Positions 1 to 12,004 are shown, numbered from the stretch's first letter. The stretch is DNA of 64,000 nt from Rhineura floridana (GCF_030035675.1 NC_084482.1:230611943-230675942); one strand, 5' to 3'. Notes: generated from the letters alone by a model not told the origin. Numbers and translations: made by a program.

Positions 1-505
1 TCCAGCCATGGGTTACAGCCATTTAAAAATACAACTTTGAAATCAGTTAATAGTCTGGGTTCTAAAAACATCTCTCTCAGGGCTCAAAGGAAGGGATGAA
101 AAGTGTGCCTTCAGCAAATCCTCAGCCTTGAAGACTTTGCAGGCCAAAACCAGCACCTTCAACTGGGCCCAGAATCAAACGCAAGAATTTGGGCCGAGAG
201 CCCATCACATCTGACTCTGCAGCATGAACCACACAAGGCAGGCACAGATCCAGTTTAAAGAGAGTGGCCTTCACAGCATCAGACATCCTGTCCACATTGT
301 CCAGGAGAGAAGACCAAGTGATGGAAGAGATTGATTCTGTAGCCTCTGGGAGAGAAGAGCCTGCCTTCACTGCAGGGTCCATGTTGGGTTAATTTTAGCA
401 GGAAAATGCCATCAGGGTTGAGCAGCATCTATGCCCTTCTTGCATTTCGGAATGGAGCCTCCGTGGCCTGCATGGGGGGGGACTGTGCCCGGGGGAAAGG
501 ACTAG
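1..505. other. No gene recognised
   Basis: An 86-codon minus-strand frame lies here but resembles no family I know and has no splice or repeat context to support it. The segment ends where an L2-like LINE begins. Confidence 0.5.
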
Positions 506-1190
506 GCAGTTCAACGTCAGGCTCTTGAGGTTGGTCCGGAAGCTGAAGCTGGTGCAAAATGCAGCAGCGAGACTGCTCAGTGGGGCAGGATATCTCCAAC
601 ATGTTGCCCCTGCTGCTGCTGAAAGAATTGCACTGGCTGCGCGTTTGCTACCAGACCAAGTTCAAGGTTCTAGTCTTGGTGTTCAAAGCCCTATACAGCT
701 CGGGACCAGGATACCTGAAAGACCGTCTTACCCCTGATATACCCAGTCGATCACTGCGCTCTGCAGGTGAGGGACTCCTGCAGATACCATCTTGTCAGGA
801 GGTCCATTCTGCACCACATACGAAGCAAACCTTTCAGGTGGCGGCACCTACCCTGTGGAATTTCCTCCCCTTAAATATTAGGCAGGCACAATCTCTGTTA
901 TCTTTTTGGCACCTTTTGAAGACTTTCCTCTTTCAACAAGCCTTTTAAGTAGAGACCTATCCCAGTTTGCATCTGTGTTGGAATTGGTTTTTAGTGTTTT
1001 TTAAACCTGTTTTTTAAATACAATAGATGTTTTTAAAGCTTTTTAAAAATGTTTTTAAAGATGTTTCGTTTTCATTTTAAAGCATTCTAAATTCTGTTTT
1101 ATGATGTTTTAAAGTGTTTTTAGTGCTTTTGTTTGCAGCCCTGGGCTCCTGCTGGGAGGAAGGGTGGGATATGAATGAATGAATGAATTC
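506..1190 (+). repeat. L2-like LINE, 3' end
   Basis: A 5'-truncated copy. The frame at 559-948 has the C-terminal reverse-transcriptase-protein signature of this family: a VQNAAARLL-type run just upstream in another frame, LHWLRVCYQTKFKVLV, a KALY motif, FQVAAPTLWNFLP, and the terminal KTFLFQQAF. The two frames show at least one frameshift near 600. The T-rich 3' UTR ends in a hairpin-like motif (CCCTGGGCTCCTGCTGGGAG) at about 1140 and an AATG microsatellite. The same 3' end recurs at about 53.9 kb. Confidence 0.88.
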
Positions 1191-2404
1191 CTGGCTAGCC
1201 AGCCACCTCCAGTAGTACAAAATGTGATTGTTTAAAAAAATAAGAAGGGGTGTGAAGGTGAACAGGGCCACCCCCAGAAGGCCCATGCTGACTCAGGGGC
1301 TGCCCTGAGGGGGGGGTCTGTTGGCTGCTGCCCCCCACCTGTCATTTGGGGATGCGGGGCCTGGACTTTGGCCCAAAGATGCTTCGCTGCCACTGTTAGC
1401 TTAATTTTGGCACCCTGCAGCAGCACAATCCTGATCCTATGCAGTTACTTAGAAGTAACCCTCCCCCATGAGTTCAGGGCTCTTCCCCTCCCCAACAGGG
1501 TGTCTCTGGAGGGAGAGATGCCTACAAGTGATGACTGCCACTTTGGGGTTGAGATCTTCTGGGCCAGAAAGCCTGGCAGGAAAGCAAACCAACTGGGGCT
1601 CCCCCGGCTTCCCCTGCTCCCCTTCCCTCCCACTGCAGCCCCCCTCCACTCGTCCTTCCTCCACCCTCCGGCCCCTGGGGGTCTTCCCCTCTCCCCCTGC
1701 TCCTGCTGGCTCCAGAACCACCGGTGCAGGTAGCAGTTGAGTTGCTGCGTCCTGTTGACGGCAGCGGCAGGGAATAAATGGCACTCGCCCTTCAACTGGA
1801 AGAGGAAATGCTCTGCGGGGGATGAGGAGAGCAGGGGGATAGTCCTTCCATGGGGGGACACCTTACCCCACCCACATGCATCCTGCCATATCCCCCCACT
1901 GCCACCACCTTCTGGCATCCTCCCCGGCGAGGTGGAGGAAGGGGCCCACGGGGCCAGGCCCTTTGCCCCCCCCCAAAAGCTTTTTCAACAAGTGAGAACA
2001 GCCCATTGGGATCCAGGGAGCAATCCTGGCCTGGGGGCAGGGGGGAGAGACAAACACTTTTTCTTTTTATAAGAAAAAATAAATTACGGTTTTATATTTG
2101 CCTACAATAAGCTCTCACCAGCACAGCAATAAATATCAAGGTAATCAAACTACAAAACACTAGAAAAGAACGTTGATTTCTCTGATGCAACTTGTGTTAT
2201 AAAAACATCATGTTACAGAAATCTTGAGGGGAGGGGTATGAAAAAAAAGCAGCGGTCTGGTCATTCAGGGACTTGGGGGTCTTAGACTCCTTACTTTTTT
2301 GGGAGCAGGGTCCCAGCAGGGCCCCTATGTTTCCAGCATCCTATGAGCCAATCAGCATGAAAGGAGAGTGTGTTAGCCACTGAGAAGAGTCTTCTAACAT
2401 GCTT
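1191..2404. other. No gene recognised; GC- and C-rich non-coding DNA
   Basis: Several overlapping frames of 60-157 codons occur on both strands between 1368 and 2110, but they are proline, glycine and serine rich and follow base composition. None has a recognisable domain. Past 2100 the sequence is AT rich and featureless. Confidence 0.5.
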
Positions 2405-2885
2405 CCTTAATTTGACTTTTGACTTAATTCTATGTAATCAACTAGTTTTCTGACACTATGCTGTAATTTCCTGTTTTGAATCCTGTTTGGTCTGGTTTAA
2501 TATAATTTGGTATTACATTAAGCCCTTTTGCTATAATGGAAGTCCAAATGTTTGCATCTTGATTCAAAAGCGACTTTGGCTGATACGACTCGGGCAAGCT
2601 AGGGTCTTTATCTAGTTTTGGTATAACTTTGTTTCTAGCTTCTGACCATGATGCTGGTAGTTTTCGTTGCTGAATAGATTCATTGTGGTGTGGCGTTAAT
2701 ATTTCTGCAAATATTTTAGCATTCCCTCGTTAATCCATCTGGACGAGGAGGTTTTTTTTATTTCCCAGGGCCTGAACGGTGTTTCTTATTTCTTCTTCTG
2801 TTATATTCCTCTCTAGGCTTCTTACATCTTGCTCTGTGACTTTGGCCAGGTTGATATATAGAGGAAAGCTCTTTCTAACTCAGGT
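2405..2885 (-). repeat. L1-type LINE fragment (RT N-terminal part)
   Basis: Read on the minus strand, the segment gives in broken frames an L1 ORF2 order: EEEIRNTVQALGNK, a P-R-P-D-G block, LPASWSEA, then DKDPSLPESYQPKSLLNQDA, IIAKGLNV and IKPDQTGF. This is the palm entry region of an L1 reverse transcriptase. It has several stops and frame changes and is old. It is the only clear L1 piece in the window. Confidence 0.8.
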
Positions 2886-2949
2886 CTTATTTTACATGTT
2901 AGTTTTCAACCATTTCAGAAAATCAACCTGCACTCCATTCCCTCCATGG

Positions 2950-3180
2950 GGAGACAGTGTGGAATAGTGGTTAGGGAGCTGAACTGTGACCTGGGAATCC
3001 CCAGTTCACATCCCCCACACTAAGTAGTCTTGAGGGCCAACCACTGCCTCTCAGCCTAACCTTCCTTACAGGGTTGTTGTGATAACAATATGGGGGAGGG
3101 ACAGACCCATGTACACCCCCTTGAGCTCTGGGGAGGAAAGTGGGGGGTATTAATATAAAATATATCAATATTGGAGGGGG
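2950..3180 (+). repeat. tRNA-derived SINE
   Basis: The head has a polymerase III A-box-like run (GTGGAATAGTGGTTAGGGAG) and a B-box-like AGTTCACATCC. The body contains CTCTCAGCCTAACCTTCC and a GGGTTGTTGTGATAAC block typical of a common squamate SINE. An opposite-strand relative lies at 7535-7790. Confidence 0.75.
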
Positions 3181-3232
3181 GAAGCTGTCACTGAGAAAGA
3201 GTGGCTTGTGACAACATAGGCCAGAGTGAGAA

Positions 3233-3560
3233 TCATAGAATAGTAGAGTTGGAAGGGGCCTATAAGGCCATCGAGTCCAACCCCCTGCTCAATGCAGGAA
3301 TCCAAATCAAAGCGTTCCCAACAGATGGCTGCCCAGCTGCCTCTTGAATGCCTCCAGTGACGGAGAGCCCACTACCTCTCGAGGTCATTGGTTCCATTGT
3401 CATATGGCTCTAACAGTTAGGAAGCTTTTCCTGATGTCCAGTTGAAGTCTGGCTTCCTGCAACATGAGCCCATTATTCCATGTCCTACACTCTGGGATGA
3501 TCGAGAAGAGATCCCAGCCCTCCTCTATGTGACAACCTTTCATGTACTTGAAGAGTGTTA
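3233..3560 (-). repeat. CR1 LINE, 3' end
   Basis: The plus strand starts with the reversed CR1 terminus (ATCATAGAATAGTAGAGTTG), followed by GGCCATCGAGTCCAACCCCC and the region encoding the CR1 C-terminus. The copy is 5'-truncated. It matches 9735-10065 and the short tails near 34.1, 36.1 and 37.1 kb. Confidence 0.9.
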
Positions 3561-4529
3561 TCATATCTGGTTTGGAACCACCTGGCCCCAAATTCCCCTC
3601 ACAGGACACACTCCAGTTCCAGCAAAGGCCGTTCTGCTCAAATGCCTCCCAGGAGATTTGGAGGGGCAACAGCATGTGGCCTGGCTTCCCCCCACCCCTT
3701 TGGCTTCACTCCCAACTCACAGGAGAGTTCCGGGGAACTTCAAGGCTTCCCCAGAGAGAGGTCAAGAGGAATCCTTTGACGGGAGGATCAGACCCATAGG
3801 CAGAGGGGTCAGGGGCCCCCTGACACCCTAATAATTTTCAGGCCTCCCTAAATATTTTTCCAAAAAATAAAGAATTAACTTTATTACAGAAAAAATCTGG
3901 CTCCTCCTCTTTTCTTTGTGCCCCCTTGAACTTTTAGGCTGGCTCCATGCCTGGAGGGAACAGAGACTGCCTCAGACATAGGTGGGTTCCCTTTGTTTAC
4001 TGGATTTTAGGCAGAGGCTGGATCCCCCCTACCACAGCAGATTCCCAGCACTTTGTGAGGGTTGGACTGGATGACCTTTGAGGTTCCTTCCAGGACTGAA
4101 ACAGGAACAAAAGGGACCCTCTCTCTTTCAGGGCAGCTCCTAAGTAAAGGGGGGGGCTCTAAGCCTGCGGTTGATGGCTGTAAATAAGGCTGGGTGGGGG
4201 TCAGGAGTGTTGCCATTGATAAATGACACTCTACACATTTAGCGCACCGTGGAGGTCTGGAGGAAGGTGTGGGGCAGCCCAGAGGGAGAGGGCCAAGTGG
4301 GTTGGGCGGGAATGAGAGTCTGCAGGGCCCTCGCTCAGTGACAGCATCACCTGCTCTGCATGCAAAGGCCCCTGGTTCAGAGCCCCCCCTGCATCTCTGG
4401 AAGGAGGACCCTTTTTACAAAAGCGGAGCTTCTTGCAAAAGGGGAGTCCCTTCTCGGGGCTGTGTAGTGCCAAGGTTGCCAGGGATTTCATCTCATCTCC
4501 TGCACTCAATGGATCAGCATATCATGGAA
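3561..4529. other. No gene; small repeat scraps
   Basis: A 40-base CR1-like tail (GGGTTGGACTGGATGACC) lies near 4055, and a SINE head (CACCTGCTCTGCATGCAAAG) near 4345. The open frames at 3442-3831 and 4231-4565 are short and carry no domain. Confidence 0.5.
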
Positions 4530-6486
4530 CACATTGGAACATCACCAATAAATATTATATTTTGATGGAATTGATTTCCTTTTTATGGCCGCAGCTCCTT
4601 GATCCTGAAGCGCGTATCGCCCAGGATTCAAATCTTTCTCACAGTTGGAAAGACTAACCTAATGTTTCACAGGTATGCTTTGCTAGAGGTCATGTGACAA
4701 TCGCTTATGAGCCAAATGGTTTTTTCAGAGCATCATTTTATCTTCCAGAAGAGGAATCATTTGCCAAAAGTCTAGGATGACTTTAGAAAGAAGAGATAGA
4801 ACTGGGAATGCAAAAAGGAAATCAGCCAGGAAACCTGATGTCTTGCAAAGATGATGTCTTTTTTTTAATAAACCAAAATAAGTAACTATGCCAGTTATTA
4901 AACTGGAAACAAACCTGTCAGTAAATAAATAGGAAATCAAACTGTCCATATGTAAAATCTAAATGGACGTTACATTATTAGACCAGAAATATGTATTTAA
5001 ATAAAAAAATACAGAAACTGTTCTAAAAACCTAAATGGGATGTGTGCTATTGATTATAAAGTATGCAAGGGCAGCCCTAGAAAACACAACACGCTGACCG
5101 AGGAGTGCTTTCGGTGTCACAACCCCCGTGGTCAGGTTTGCAGCACCACACAGAGGGTTTATGGGGCCCAGAACACGCATGATGTTGAGGACTCTGCTGT
5201 TGCCCCTCCAAGGGCCCCACGTATGAATTGCTGCATGCACGGGCTACACGTGAGAATTCTCACCCACAGCTCCTCCTTGCCTTGGATCAGGCAGAATGAG
5301 AGGCGTGCTTTGTTTTATTTCTTACATTGGGGATGAGGGATGAGGGATCAGGTTCTGCTTCTCCTCACAACCTCCTCCAACTCCAGGCCCCTTCTGGCAC
5401 AGCTTCTTCCTGCTTCCTGGGATTCAGCCTTGCAGGTCTTCTTGTTCTGGCCTGCTGCTGGCCTCCTCCACTCCTCACTCGCTTGGGATTCCTCCCTCAA
5501 GCCTGGCTTCCCACCACTCCAAAGCCTTTCCCTGGGGTAACCGGGGTGCCAAACTGCCAAGAGGATTTCCTGGGAATGGTCCACTGGATGTGGATCACAC
5601 CCTCTGCTGCACTCACAGATGATGACACCACTATACATCCCCTTTACGTCATGAGCAAATGTGCACCCTCTTTTGCAGATAGAGCCCAAAGATCAATCGG
5701 GATCACACACAAGTAACAAGATGCCTGACAAATGCAATATCAAACTCGTGAAGCTTTCCCATAATTTTAGTTCCGGACTAGGAAAGGCTTACTCTGTTTA
5801 ATATCTGCCTGCTACTCAGCTGATAAAGCCATGAGAGCCCTGCTCCCCTTCAGCGCCAACCGGAACCCATGCAAAGATCTAAAATTGCATGAGCTATAAA
5901 TGAGTTCTGTATTGTTGTATATCTTAGCTGGGGGAATCTTTTATCCTCTTGAAATGGTAACCCCGGGACCTCCTGGTGAAGTGTGGATAAGAAACACTCG
6001 TGAGAATTCTGCTTTCAGGCTACCATCTTCAAGCACACTTAGGAAGCAGCAGGATTCAACCCTCTCATATCTTTATTGAGCATTTGTTCTGATTTCTTCA
6101 TGGGCAGGTAATGCGACCACAAGGGAGCATTCCTCCTGATTTGCTTGCAGGATGTTCGCAGGTCTTAGGAGTGCACTGTCGGTGCTCACCACAGTAACAC
6201 GAGAGTCCCAGAAGGAAGGCATTAGGCAGGAGATCTGTCTCTGGCTGGAGTCTGTCACTTCATATTGCAGGAGGGAAGTAGCAGAGGGGGATGTTCCTCC
6301 ATACAAGTCTGCACAAAAAGTCCCTGCACAGAGAAATCTAACAGGTAAAGGAAAGCAGGGTTCCCTCGAAGCCTTTTTTTAAAAATGCCTGGCATTTTTA
6401 TTTGGAATATGGAGAAGGGTCACCGGCCAGAAAGGGGCTTCCCACCTCCCCGCGCTCTCCGTGCGAAGCAGCTGAGGAGCTACAGC
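4530..6486 (+). other. ZNF-unit 3' flank, copy 1 (unit 0)
   Basis: This segment is paralogous to 39313-41249, from TTTTGATGGAATTGATTTCC near 4562 through the block near 6330-6480. A stretch around 5558-5760 (AAGAGGATTTCCTGGG ... GTGAAGCTTTCCC) also matches sequence just after the last zinc finger of unit 1 (30630-31250). I infer it is the 3' flank of a ZNF unit whose finger exon lies outside the window or is lost. The stretch at about 5870-6300 has no counterpart in copy 2. Frames inside it show no known domain. Confidence 0.65.
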
Positions 6487-7165
6487 CAGTGGCGACTACG
6501 AGGGTGCGGGGAGTGTGCACCGCACCCGGGTGACACCATGAAGGGGGTGACGCCCAGAGCCGCCTGCCCCGTCGCTCGGGGCGAGGGAGGCGCGCCGGCG
6601 TTCCCAGGCCTGCTTCCCCTCCAGGCGCGCTGGTCCTTGCTCGGCTGCAGCGGGCTAGCAGACCTCCCTCGGCGGCGGCGCAACGGCTTTTGGCCTGACG
6701 CCCACCGACCGCCTTGGCCACCCTCCCCTCCAGGGCTTCCTCCGATGAGAGCGCGGGCGGAGAGCGGGTGTGCGGGGGAAGGAGAGGGGTCGCCAGAGGA
6801 GCCGCTGCCTTCTCCACGTGCGCCCTGCTGCCCGCCTGGCCCCGCGCCCGCCTCCCGCCCCCATCATCGCCTCTCGCGCACCGCGTGGCCAAGCGTCGTC
6901 CTGGTCTCTCCCGCCCCCCAGGCCGGCCTTCCCCGTCCCCCTTGCTGAGATTTAGGGAGGAGGGGGCGGGTGACGCAGCTTTCTCCCCTGCCCTCAATAT
7001 CCCCCCCTCACTCCCTAAACGTCCTTTCTTATTTTGGAGGTGTGGAGATAGCGGGACAGGCGCTGGATCGTCTCTTGAAGCGGTTCGTTTTATATGGGGC
7101 GGGGGAAAGTATACAAGTAGCCTAAATTGGGGCTACTGTTGGTGCTTCTCCTTACAGCGCGATTC
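6487..7165 (+). mobile_element. hAT-type element, left end with GC-rich interior
   Basis: It begins CAGTGGCGACTACGAGGGTG, a hAT-like terminus, directly after GCTACAGC (6479-6486). Reverse-oriented ends of the same family (...GACGCCACTG) occur at 12778 and 38589, and the latter is followed by GCTACAGC. The interior to about 7010 is very GC rich, so long frames on both strands (up to 199 codons) are composition artefacts. No transposase is visible, and the element's own right end is not nearby. Confidence 0.6.
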
Positions 7166-7445
7166 CATATTTATTTATTTAGGCATTACGTTCCTCCCAG
7201 AAGGAGGAGCCCAGGGCGGCAAACAAAACACTGAAAAGGCTCTACCACATCTTAAAAACAGACTTCAAAAACACATTAAAACAAAACGTCCTTTATTAAA
7301 AAAGAGAAAAGCTCTAAAAACATCTTAAATGGCCATTCCAACACAGAGACAGACTGGCATAAAGTCTCTATTTAAAAGGCTTGTTGAAATAGGAAGGTCT
7401 TCAGTTGGTGGCAAAAAGATAACAAGAGATGGCGCCTGTCTGATA
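7166..7445 (-). repeat. L2-like LINE, 3' end
   Basis: The plus strand shows the reversed 3' terminus (CTCCCAGAAGGAGGAGCC with an ATTTATTTATTT tail), then UTR, then codons that read on the minus strand FCHQLKTFLFQQAF, the family's C-terminus. It is truncated within the last coding codons and belongs to the same subfamily as 506-1190. Confidence 0.85.
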
Positions 7446-7534
7446 TGCAGTCGGGTTGAGTTCTATGGGAGGAGTGTGTAGGATCCCGCAGCCCTGCGGC
7501 TCTGAGGGGGGAAGCCCAAGGCAACCAGTTCATT

Positions 7535-7790
7535 TTATTTATTGCAGGTTGCATCCCACTCTCCTTTCCAAGCAGCTCAGGATCACAAGCACAAGGTTCT
7601 TCTCTCCCAACAGCTCCCCCCCATTTTATCCTCACAACAACCCCACAAAGTAGGTTAGCCTGAGAGACACACAGAGTGACTGAGGGACTAACCGACCCAA
7701 GGTCACCAAGCCAAGCTGAGTGCCCGAGTTTGAAACCATGGATACTTAATACTGTGCATCCAGGCGAAGATGAATCTGTCACTCTGAATA
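7535..7790 (-). repeat. tRNA-derived SINE, reverse
   Basis: On the minus strand it reads GGTGACCTTGGGTCGG, CTCTCAGGCTAACCTACTTT and GGGTTGTTGTGAGGATAAAA, ending in an AT-rich tail. It is the same SINE type as 2950-3180 but in the opposite orientation. Confidence 0.75.
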
Positions 7791-9115
7791 CGGACATCTC
7801 GGCCTCCATATTTGTGGCTCCCTCTGTTTCCGATGCTCAGAGGTGAGTGCTGCGCCATCCTCACGCAACAGGGAGATATTCGCAGGCTCAGGGAAACCCC
7901 AAAGTTTGGAGAAGTACAAAAATATTTTTGGGGTGGGTGATTTAAAGAGGTTCCCACCTACCCACCCACCAGCCCAAGGAGGACTGTGGGTGCTCAGTGG
8001 CTGCAGAATAGGGTTGGGGCAGGGAAAAGGGGATGGAATGGAGCATCCGGAACAGAAGCACTTCACACTGCAACATTTTGTTGCCAGCTCCCCGGCTTTC
8101 ATTTTCACAGTCGGTATAAACATTTCCCAAGGGAGTTTACCAGATCATAGAAACAGCAAAGGTGCATCACACTAATTAGCTCCTCAGCACCAAAGGCCCT
8201 AGAAAGTCCTCTCTGGTGTTCTTAAAAATAGTTCATTTTTAGTGTATTTTTAAAATTCCAAACCGCCTGGTGTGCATCTATAGAAAGGCAGTCTATGAAT
8301 CAAGGGGTTGTAAGGAGGAAGCTTAGCTGGACAGGGAGCTCTGCTGGAATGTGGTGTGCCGAAGGTGAGGACAAAAGCAAGGGGCGAGAAGAGGGGGTAC
8401 CTGTCTCGTCCTAGATAAGAGTGGGGTAGCTAAGGGATGTGGACTGCAGGATGCACAGAGACGGTGTGGGGTAGTGGTTAGAGTGGTGGGCCAGGACCCC
8501 TACATTCTTCTCCACTTGGGGAATAAAACTGGAGTCTTCCTGTCTATGCTGGAAGCAACATTGATTTTAATACACATGAACTCAGACTGCTTAATAAAAC
8601 AACATCTCACTCTTCTGAAGTGCATTTCCATGTGCGATGACCGAACAACAACAATGCAAGTTGGTGGCAGAAGAATTTGGAAAGGGGTTCAGGAAAAGAC
8701 AGATGAAGTCAATCTTTTCCTGTAACATCTAATTTTTTTAACAGCCCTATGATTGCCAGTTTATGGTTTTAATTTGATGAAGGACTATTTACATTCTGTT
8801 TAACAGCTCTTGTTGCAACAATTCCACGGGATTTAGATTCATCTCCCCTCCCCATTTATTTCATTTTCCCACATGTAATTAATGACTTGGACATTTTTCC
8901 AGATTCTGTCATCCAGTGGTGAAGAACTTGCCAATTGCCTGTTGCTGTTTTATTCCTCTCTGTGAAAATGTTTCAGAAAATGATGATTAAGACTAGCTTG
9001 CTAAATCTCTTGACTGACATATATTGTAAATCAGAAGAGTATTTCAGGTATGGCTTTCCAGAGACGAGGAGTAGTTTGAGAAACACTAGAATGCAGAACT
9101 AATCCTCAACCTTAG
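7791..9115. other. No gene recognised
   Basis: A weak L2-like 3' UTR scrap lies near 8215-8310 (AACCGCCTGGTGTGCATC) and a SINE head near 8463 (GGGGTAGTGGTTAGAGTGG). The 110-codon plus frame at 7843-8175 and its minus-strand shadow show no domain. Confidence 0.5.
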
Positions 9116-9345
9116 CCAGGATTGACAACTAACTGAAAAAGCTACCTGGCCTGCTCTTATTTGCAACTGTTGAGAAACAATGGAAATATCTCAATATGTT
9201 TAGCCTGGAGAAGAGACTGTTAGAGGGAGATGTGACAGTTGTCTTCAAGGGCTGTGATGTAGAAGATAGAGCATGTTTGTCACTCAGGAGGACAGCAGTA
9301 GAGGCAATGGGTGGAAATTGCAAGGAAACTGACTGCATCTAAACC
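9116..9345 (+). repeat. Old CR1 LINE fragment
   Basis: It includes TTTAGCCTGGAGAAGAGACT and GGTGGAAATTGCAAGGAAAC, which match the conserved CR1 region encoding the end of the RT protein. It is diverged and broken. Confidence 0.65.
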
Positions 9346-9734
9346 TTGGGACTGCTATGGGGAACCTCCCATCATCCCTGGCCATGGGTTGTGCTTGCTG
9401 AGGCTAATAGGGGTTGGAGTCCAGGAATATCTGCAGGGACAAAGGAGCACATTTCAGCATAAATTTCCAAGGGGGCCTGAGGCGATTTGCTATTGGGCAG
9501 GGACGGATTTGGGCCCTCTCTGACCATTGCCCATTCTGGCTGGGGCTCATGGGAGTTGGGGGTCTGACAACATCCGGAGAACCACAGACCTCTCCTGTCC
9601 TGTTGCAGGGAACAGCCTGTCTTTCCAAAATGGATGAAAGTGCATGTCAGAAATGGTTTACTTCTAGCACGTGAGTTGTGACTTTTGTTTACGAAATGGA
9701 TGTTTTTGGAACTGTCCCCTTTCCAAGGTGTAAA
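9346..9734. repeat. Diverged palindromic MITE-like stretch
   Basis: CCCATCATCCCTGGCCATG near 9370 and GGGGCTCATGGGAGTTGG near 9543 are reversed relatives of a CTCCCATCAGCC...GGCTGATGGGAG foldback. The clean version lies at 33315-33430. The sequence between them is not identified. Confidence 0.4.
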
Positions 9735-10065
9735 TTTCATAGAATCATAGGATGGTAGAGAGTTGGGAGGGCCTTACAAGGCCATCGAGTCCAACCCCCT
9801 GCTCAATGCAGGGATCCGGATTAAAGCCTCTCTGACAGGTCCCTGTCCAGCTGCCCTCTTGAAGGCCTCCAGGGTTGGAGAGCCCACCACCTCCCCAGTT
9901 CATTGGTCCCATTGTCAAGTCACTCTAACAGGAAGTTTTTCCTGACGTTCAGTCGGAATCTGGCTTCCTGCAACTTGAGCCCATTATTCTGTGTCCTGCA
10001 CTCTGGGACAATAGGGAAGAGATCCCAGCCCACCTTTCATGTACTTGAAGAATGCTATCATACCT
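9735..10065 (-). repeat. CR1 LINE, 3' end
   Basis: It starts with the reversed CR1 terminus (ATAGAATCATAGGATGGTAG) and continues through GGCCATCGAGTCCAACCCCC to CTTGAAGAATGCTATCATACC. It is the same subfamily as 3233-3560, and its far end is interrupted by a TIR-bearing element. Confidence 0.9.
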
Positions 10066-10315
10066 CGTTAGGGTTGCCAGGTCGGAACCATCCAAAAACC
10101 TGAGAAAATGGGGGTGGGCCCTGGTGACGTCATGGGGCGGGCCATAGTGACATCATTAAACATGACACATTGTATCAACCACAGTTGCTTGGAGCATACC
10201 ATTCAAAAAAAATTCTCTGATTGGAGATTAAAATAGAAATCTTACCTAAAATAGGGTGTTCCTCGGTCCATCTGAAGTGACAAGGTCATTCTTTCTCACA
10301 AGCTTATGGTGATGC

Positions 10316-10503
10316 AAAATGGAAATGGACTGCCTTCGAGTTGATCCCAAATAGGGTCTTCATGGTAAGCAGTATTCAGACAGAGGTGGTTTACTATTGC
10401 CTTCCTCTGAGTCTGAGAGGCAGTGACTGGCCCAAGGTCACCCAGGGAGCTTCATGGCTGTGTGAGGATTCGAACCCTGGTCTGCCAGGTGACAGTTCAA
10501 TGC
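10316..10503 (-). repeat. Sauria-type SINE, 5'-truncated
   Basis: On the minus strand it contains GGGTTCGAATCC, GGTGACCTTGGGCCAGTCAC, CTCTCAGACTCAGAGGAAGG and a tail close to the Bov-B terminus (GATCAACTCGAAGGCAGTCC). That tRNA-like body with a Bov-B-like tail is characteristic of Sauria SINEs. Confidence 0.8.
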
Positions 10504-10844
10504 CTTTAGGGAACATTTAATCTCGCTTACTTGCTTCTGGCAAGAATTGTTTATGTGCCCTCAGGCTAGACCATTATTGGAAGAAAGGAGCTTAGTGTTG
10601 CAGAGATGTTAGATGGGAGCACAGATGGATGCCCTTGAAGGCAACAACTGTAAACATGCTTATTAAGGAACTAAGCCCCATAGAACTCAATAGGACACTT
10701 CTGAGTAGATATGGTTGCGGCCATGTTAAACAAATTAAACCAGAACTATCACTAGAAGCTAAAGTGATGAAACTGAGGTTATCATACTTTGGACACATCA
10801 TGAGAAGACGTGATTCATTAGAAAAGACAACAATGCTGGGAAAA

Positions 10845-11726
10845 CCCATCTGGCTGGTTGTCCAGTCACTCTTTTTGTGGGTTGAGCTCTATTTTTATTA
10901 CTCATCATTTATAAGCTCGGTATCTTGAAGAGAAGCAAACTGCTTCACTGTCAGATTTTATCATTTTGTCCCTCACGCCAAAATCTCATGTACTGAGAAT
11001 GCTTCATGGCTATCTTGGCTTGTGCTCCTCTATTGTAATCTGTGATTTTGCTAACAACAACAGCTGCAAAGTGAGTTTTTAATCTACATTTACTTAAGAC
11101 ATATGTTTGTTGTTCATTGGGTGAAGGCTGAGTAAACTGCTACATCAGACAATAATTTGCATTAATTAAATTATTTTGTAGAACCCAAACTTTCTTGTAG
11201 GCCTGTAGGAGTTTCATAGGCACTAATGCAGGGGCCTAGTGGGTAATCCAGCCCTGCACACAAGTATGCCACAATGCTGCTGGAGGAACCCTGTTGGATC
11301 AGAGTAAAGGCCCTTCAGATCAGAAGCTATATGCCTCTGTGTACCATTTGCTGGGAATCACAAGTGGGGGCAGCGCTGCTGCACTCGGGTCCTGCTTGTG
11401 GGCTTCCCACAGGCATCTAGGTGGTCACTGTGCAAACAAGACGCTGGACTAAATGGGCCTTTGGCTGATTCAGCAGGGCTCTCCTTATGTTCTTCAAACC
11501 CAGCATCCTGTGTCCACCACATCCTGTAAGCTTACAACCAGACAGCAAGGCGATAGACCAGGGATTTGCAAACTCACCACCACCACTACTTGAACATTAC
11601 TGAGGGTCTGGGCAGACCACTTAATGACTTTTTTACCTGCTGAAGCAATTGAATGGTTTTTAATTGCATCAAGATGAAACGTCTTATAAAAGATTATACA
11701 AAATAAGAATAATCTTTTATAGTGTT
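10845..11726. mobile_element. 882-base insertion in Bov-B with 8-base direct repeats
   Basis: TGGGAAAA occurs at 10837-10844 and 11727-11734, and the Bov-B sequence joins cleanly across the insertion. The inserted DNA has no clear inverted termini or coding frame that I recognise, and it contains a CR1 3' end at about 11270-11497. The 8-base duplication would fit a hAT-type element, but this is weak without termini. Confidence 0.5.
11270..11497 (+). repeat. CR1 LINE, 3' end
   Basis: It contains GCACTCGGGTCCTGCTTGTG, GACGCTGGACTAAATGGGCC and a CTTATGTTCTT terminus. It belongs to the CR1 subfamily whose full copy lies at 43772-47732, but is more diverged. Confidence 0.85.
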
Positions 11727-12004
11727 TGGGAAAATAGCAGGGAGTAGAAAAAGAGGAAGGCCAAACAAGACATGGATTGATTCCATAAAGGAAGCCATAT
11801 GATTCCATAAAGGCATGCCTACCAAGATCCTGCTGTGCGTGTTTCTTGGCTGTTCTGGACCTCGTCCCGGCTATCTACAGCAAGATAAAGGTGAAGGGAC
11901 AGGCACATCAGCGCTGAGAATTGTTCAGCCCACAGCTGCCCCCTGTCTCTGAGGTTATGCAGCCCACCGCTCTCTCTGCCCCCCCTCTGAGGTTATGCAG
12001 CCCA

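Larger units (their letters stand above)
10718..11802 (+). repeat. Bov-B (RTE) LINE fragment, interrupted
   Basis: The 10718-10844 part encodes KPELSLEAKVMKLRLSYFGH and RRRDSLEKTTMLGK. The 11735-11802 part continues with SRKRGRPNKTWIDSIKEA. These are consecutive pieces of the Bov-B C-terminal region. An 882-base insertion separates them. Confidence 0.88.

Noticed and set aside
1368-2072. 121-157-codon frames on both strands
   Set aside because: Composition-driven and mutually overlapping; no domain, splice context or paralogue in the window.
6385-7328. Overlapping 187-, 199- and 204-codon frames on both strands
   Set aside because: The region is very GC rich, stops are rare there, and the translations are Pro/Arg/Gly-rich without domains. 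It lies within hAT-type DNA.
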